Translations under genes and position numbers: made by a program
Shown: one piece after another, positions 60,359 to 64,000 of the stretch
Layout of the letters: each line of letters opens with the position of its first letter
How positions within the stretch are numbered: the stretch's first letter is position 1
The notes under the pieces: model-generated
Seen by the model: only the letters and a program-made list of their open reading frames with translations
What the model was told of the DNA's origin: nothing
Databases searched by the model: none
Assembly (NCBI GenBank): GCA_963753545.1
Contig: CAVWCQ010000010.1
Span: forward strand, 15,104-79,103
Direction: 5' to 3'
Length of the DNA: 64,000 nucleotides
From: CAVWCQ01 sp963753545
GTDB taxonomy: Bacteria; Chloroflexota; Anaerolineae; Aggregatilineales; Aggregatilineaceae

Positions 60359-61900
60359 TTAAACTCCTGTCTTAACCAATTCATGGCCAATAGCTGATGC
60401 TTCCACAAGCGCCTGTTCAGTCGCATCTGCCCGCGCGATTTCTGCCGTTATACGACCTTTGGACATCACCAGAATCCGATCCGCCATCGCCATCACTTCT
60501 TTAAGTTCAGTCGAAACAAACAGGACTCCCAAACCACGCTGGGCGAGTTCGGTCATGATGTCGAAAATTTCTTCTTTCGCGCCGACATCAATACCGCGTG
60601 TCGGTTCATCCATCAGCAGGACTTTGGGTGTCGTCAGCAGGGCTTTCGCGACGACGACTTTCTGCTGATTTCCACCGCTGAGCGAACTGATCAGCGTTTG
60701 CGCGCTGGGAACTTTGATGGAGAGTTCTTTGATCAGACGCTCGACGCTGCTTTTTTCCTTGCTTTTAGAAATGAAAAATGTGGAGAGATAACGTTTGAGG
60801 CTGGCGAGAATCATGTTGTGTCCCACCGACAGCGTTTGTACTAATCCTTCGCGCTGGCGATCTTCGGGAATGAGCATAATCCCTTGTTCAATATGAGCGG
60901 TGATCGACTTGGATTTAATATCCTGCCCACCCAGCCAGATGTGCCCGCTGGCGTAGGGGTGCAGCCCCATAATCGTCTCGAAAAGTTCGGTGCGTCCCGC
61001 GCCCACCAGCCCGTAAATGCCCAGGATTTCCCCTGCATGCAGCGAAAACGAGACATGATCGAGCAGATAACTATTGGCCCTGCCGGGGCGTTCCAGGGTT
61101 ATATCCTGAACCTGGAGGACTTCAGCGCCAATGTCATGCGGGGCAGGAGTGTAGACAGCGGCGGCTTCGCGCCCAACCATGTTTTCGACCATCCACTTGA
61201 GCGATACCTGTTCCATGGGCGCTTCCGCGATCAGATGACCATCCCGCAGCACGGTGACATAGTCGCCAATTTGGAGAATTTCTTCCAGCTTGTGGGAGAT
61301 ATACACGATGGAAACATTCTGCGCTTTGAGTTCCTCGATGATGCGGAACAGGATGTCAACTTCGGTATTGCTGAGCGCGGACGTCGGTTCGTCCATGATC
61401 AGAATTTTGGTGTTCAGCGTCAGGGACTTGGCGATTTCTACGATTTGCTGCTGCCCAATACGCAGATTTCCAACGAGTGTTTTCGGGTTGATAGGTTGTT
61501 CCAGCCGCGCCAGCAGTTTGATAGTGCGTTTTTCCTGCTCACGATGGTTAATGACGGCTCCGCCAACGGCCATTTCGTGAGCCATAAAAACGTTCTCGCT
61601 GATGTTCATGTTGGGGAACAGGTTGAGTTCCTGGTAGATGATGCCAATGCCCAGGGCTTCTGCTTCACGGGGGGACTTAGGCTGCAATGTCCTTGCCTTC
61701 CAGCAGCAGGCGTCCACTGGTCGCTGATTCTACGCCAGCGAGAATCTTCATCAGCGTTGACTTACCCGCGCCGTTTTCACCAATAAGAACGTTGACCTTC
61801 CCCCGGTAGATATTGAAATCTACGCCATCCAGCGCTACGGTGCCGGATAGATCTTCGTAACCTTTTCTGCTCGGAGAATGACATCGGGTGGCTGTATCAT
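60359..61900 (-). CDS. Sugar ABC transporter ATPase, RbsA family (frameshifted near the start)
   Basis: About 512 residues, two nucleotide-binding domains. The start is ATG 61900 (MIQPPDVILRAEKVTK), overlapping the DUF2291 stop by one base. Walker A GENGAGKST, IYQELNLFPNMNISENVFMAHE, LRIGQQQIVEIAKSLTL and LIMDEPTSALSNTEVDILFR in domain 1; GLVGAGRTELFETIMGL, PEDRQREGLVQTLS, LSGGNQQKVVVAKALL and LLMDEPTRGIDVG in domain 2. Frame changes near 61857 and 61683. It is the third gene of operon F. Confidence 0.92.
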
Positions 61901-62583
61901 TAGTCCACAACCTCAATGCTGACCGGGACAATTTCCACATCACTGGGATCTGACCACATAAAGGTTCCGTAGAAGTTGATGGTTTTTCCGGTGATGGTAT
62001 TGAGATCAACTTCGTTGAGGACGGTATTCAGGACACGATCTTTCAGTGCATCCGAAATCTGGGCAAACTCGGTTTGGTTGGTGAAATTGTTGTATTGGAT
62101 AAAACCAACCGCATCGCGCAGGGAAGTGTCACGTCCCCGGATCACAGGGCCAATCGCCATCGACGCATCGGCTTCGCCATCGAAGGGGGCGATGTCGAGC
62201 GTCATAAATCCGATACGCGATTCAGTTTGCACTTCAAGGACTTGCGCCTGCCCATACGTCATGAAGCTGTACGAGCCTGTACCCGAACGGCTGCCATGCG
62301 CGGCGATAGCCGCTGATTCATCGGCTTGCAACAAGGTCATCAACTCACTAAATTCAACAGCCTGGGCATGAATAGTCTCTGTAAACTGCCCATCCCAGAT
62401 CTCATCCACATACTGTGTAGCCACAAACCCACGCTTGGCTTCTTTATCTTCATCAATCGAGCGAATGGTGGCAAACGCACAACTTGAGGTAGTGAACATC
62501 AAAATCGTTAAGATTAATAAGCTTGAATAAATATTCACAGATACCTTTTTATTCAAACTCTGGGCAAAAAAAAGTTGAGGCAT
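61900..62583 (-). CDS. DUF2291 family predicted periplasmic lipoprotein
   Basis: About 227 residues. I choose ATG 62583 (MPQLFFAQSLNKKVSVNIYS), preceded by AGGAAGG, over the longer frame opening at 62664. An N-terminal hydrophobic stretch (LLILTILMFTTSSCAF) with Cys fits a lipoprotein signal. The rest is RGFVATQYVDEIWDGQFTETIHAQA, YSFMTYGQAQVLEVQTESRIG, IGPVIRGRDTSLRDAVGFIQYNNFTNQTEFAQISDAL and TGKTINFYGTFMWSDPSD. This is the DUF2291 pattern, usually found in operons with RbsABC-type transporters. Its role is unknown; it may help the binding protein dock or tether. Confidence 0.8.
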   Translation of the reverse strand: MPQLFFAQSLNKKVSVNIYSSLLILTILMFTTSSCAFATIRSIDEDKEAKRGFVATQYVDEIWDGQFTETIHAQAVEFSELMTLLQADESAAIAAHGSRSGTGSYSFMTYGQAQVLEVQTESRIGFMTLDIAPFDGEADASMAIGPVIRGRDTSLRDAVGFIQYNNFTNQTEFAQISDALKDRVLNTVLNEVDLNTITGKTINFYGTFMWSDPSDVEIVPVSIEVVD

Positions 62584-62606
62584 AGTTACCTTCCTAACAT
62601 TCTTGC

Positions 62607-63559
62607 TTATCGATCTAACAAACGTTGCGCAGTGAAACAATCGGTAATCAAAATGTTGATCCAATGGCCGGCTACAGCGCCACGAATGGCGGCGACCTTT
62701 CGTTTTCCTCCTGCAACGCCAATGGTACGTTCAAGGTTGCCTAACTGCTCAAGGCTCATCCCGATAACACGCTCTTTCAGTGGAGTTTGAGCAGGATGGC
62801 CTTGTTCATCAAAAAATTGCAGGCAAATATCTCCAACAGCACCAACCTGGCTTAACAATTCTAATTCCGTATCCAGAAACACATTGCCACTGCTGGCAAG
62901 CAGCTTGGAGGGTTCCAGGGACCCAATGCCAACGAGTGCTAAAGTAATGGTGTCGAACATCTCTATGGTGGATTTTACAAATGGATCTTGTCAGAAGATC
63001 TGCCGCGCACCGGCACTGCCAATGACTCCTGGGGCAGGGAGAAAATGCGTTTCCCCATGAACCAGATTGGCCAATCGTTCATTAAGATGTGTGGCATGTG
63101 TTTGAGCGGCTGGATTGCCAACTCCACCCAAAATCTGAACCACCTTAGCGTTCATTTTGTAACTCAGCGGCGCATGGCATCCACCATATGCAGCAGGGTG
63201 GAACTCCAGGATGAAATTCCAATCACCTCATTCTTTTTTAAGGTATTTTCAAGATAGAAAGCTGCTGCCGAACCGATGGCCCTTAAAATATGTGGGTCAT
63301 CGTCTTGTGAACAGTCTGCGACGATCACTTCTTTTAGGCCATACTGCTGCTGGATAGCTTCTTCCAAATGGGCATACACGCCGGGCGGCATTTGAATGGT
63401 AATGTGGACGATGCGTTCTTCTTCGGCCCGCTTGAGGAGTCTGGAGACAGATGCTTGTGAAATATCGAGCTGTTCAGCGATCTCGGATTGTTTGTGTCCG
63501 ATTTCGTAGTATAACCGAGCCACTTTAGCCATCAATCGCTGCTCTTCGAGGCTAGTCAT
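62607..63559 (-). CDS. SorC-family transcriptional regulator (frameshifted)
   Basis: About 315 residues after correction. The helix-turn-helix is LMAKVARLYYEIGHKQSEIAEQLDISQASVSRLLKRA. A SorC sugar-binding domain follows: YGLKEVIVADCSQDDD, EVIGISSWSSTLLHMVDAMR, KVVQILGGVGNP, MFDTITLALVGIGSLEPSKLL, GAVGDICLQFFDEQGHP and RTIGVAGGKRKVAAIRGAVAGHWINILITD. Frame changes near 63165, 63080 and 62985. It heads operon F, so it likely responds to the phosphorylated sugar made by the kinase. SorC proteins regulate erythritol, deoxyribose and related pathways. Confidence 0.9.
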
Positions 63560-63580
63560 TCAGAACTCCCTCAAACAAGA

Positions 63581-63594
63581 AATGAATATTCATT
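63581..63594. promoter_or_regulatory. Palindrome upstream of the SorC regulator
   Basis: AATGAATATTCATT is a perfect 14-bp palindrome 22 bases ahead of the regulator start; a looser copy (GAATTTATATTC, 63601-63612) follows. It is a likely operator for operon F. Confidence 0.65.
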
Positions 63595-63702
63595 CAAATC
63601 AGAATTTATATTCAGGTAAATATACGATAACATGCAAATGCGTTTGGTGTCAAGCGACGCTTGTATTTCTGTCGCCCAGGTTAATTTACAGTCAATGGGG
63701 GT

Positions 63703-63788
63703 GTGGGAGTCAAAAAATCAACCTTTCTGATCGAGAACTCATGAATGGTTGAGCGAAATTACGGGAAGATAGACTTTTTGACCCCCAC
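63703..63788. mobile_element. 86-bp MITE with IS-type ends
   Basis: GTGGGAGTCAAAAAATCAAC and the reverse complement of the right end (GTGGGGGTCAAAAAGTCTAT) are the same terminal repeats as the element at 19208-19673. The interior is only about 44 bases and non-coding, so this is a minimal non-autonomous relative. Confidence 0.78.
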
Positions 63789-63828
63789 AGGGCTAATCGA
63801 CGTAACCCGCCCACTGACTCAGCCTGTT

Positions 63829-64000
63829 TTAGTAGATCATGTGGACGTAGGCGTTCGTCTTGGGGAAGAGCACTGCCAGCAGGTTGCGCAATTCGCCCCA
63901 GGCCATCATGTCCGGGAAGAAGTCGCGCAGATCTTCGACGGTGCGGTATCCCATGACAAGCTGCGTGAAGGCATCGGGTGGGATGCAGATCATGCCGGCC
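63829..64000 (-). CDS. Probable GNAT-type acetyltransferase C-terminus (partial)
   Basis: The last 56 residues of a protein cut by the window edge: MICIPPDAFTQLVMGYRTV, EDLRDFFPDMMAWGELRNLL, VLFPKTNAYVHMIY and stop. A C-terminus of this kind occurs on GNAT or Eis-like acetyltransferases, but the fragment is short, so the call is tentative. It ends 40 bases after the MITE. Confidence 0.45.
   Translation of the reverse strand, partial: AGMICIPPDAFTQLVMGYRTVEDLRDFFPDMMAWGELRNLLAVLFPKTNAYVHMIY

Noticed and set aside
7600..64000. Bacterial DNA horizontally acquired by the plant
   Set aside because: Operon structure, ribosome binding sites and clean genes over tens of kilobases are intact, with no introns or eukaryotic signals. 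Contamination is simpler.
7600..64000. tRNA or rRNA genes
   Set aside because: I found no cloverleaf-like or ribosomal RNA sequence by eye; this is a weak negative without a covariance search.

Overview
This window looks like a chimeric contig. Bases 1 to about 7,250-7,560 are a plant-type Ty3/gypsy LTR retrotransposon on the minus strand. It has a partial integrase, RNase H, reverse transcriptase, protease, gag, a primer-binding site matching an arginine tRNA 3' end, and a long CA-rich LTR. From about 7.6 kb to the end everything is bacterial: Shine-Dalgarno sites, start/stop overlaps, sugar ABC operons, LacI and SorC regulators. Gene content and protein style (several sugar ABC systems, glycyl radical enzyme, GH42 and GH43 enzymes, LuxR/SARP-type TPR tail, IS481-like transposase remnants) suggest a plant-polymer-degrading, probably anaerobic member of the Chloroflexota (Anaerolineae-like). 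That assignment is inference. The simplest explanation is a plant genome assembly with a bacterial contaminant joined to a transposon.

The bacterial part is a run of carbohydrate-uptake and catabolism operons. (A) 7.9-18.9 kb, plus strand: solute-binding protein, two permeases, two different MalK-type ATPases, a ketose 3-epimerase, two Gfo/Idh/MocA dehydrogenases, a second TIM-barrel isomerase and a small membrane protein. (B) 19.7-28.4 kb: a flavin-dependent oxidoreductase converging on a minus-strand operon with the order lacI, RbsA-type ATPase, RbsC-type permease, an unusual double-domain sugar-binding protein, and a FucI-like isomerase. This operon has a clear promoter and operator. (C) 28.7-31.0 kb: an inverted-repeat element, a broken secreted gene and an MFS exporter. 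(D) 31.4-42.5 kb: three URO-D-superfamily proteins, another sugar ABC system, and a divergent radical-SAM activase with a glycyl radical enzyme, then galactokinase. (E) 42.6-51.7 kb, minus strand: lacI, binding protein, two permeases, GH42 beta-galactosidase, GH43 (exo-beta-1,3-galactanase-like) and L-arabinose isomerase. With galactokinase this reads as an arabinogalactan utilisation locus. (F) 52.0-63.6 kb, minus strand: SorC regulator, DUF2291 lipoprotein, ATPase, permease, a second double-domain binding protein, RbsD/FucU mutarotase, transketolase, FGGY kinase and FucI-like isomerase. This is a complete uptake-to-central-metabolism route for an unidentified sugar. The right edge cuts an acetyltransferase-like gene.

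Many genes are broken by single-base indels, mostly insertions, packed into certain stretches (7.9-18.9, 31.7-35.2, 37.5-40.2, 42.8-43.8, 52-60 kb). Neighbouring stretches are clean (19.7-28.4, 29.7-31.0, 44.4-51.7 kb). I treat these as sequence errors and annotate whole genes across them, noting where frames change.
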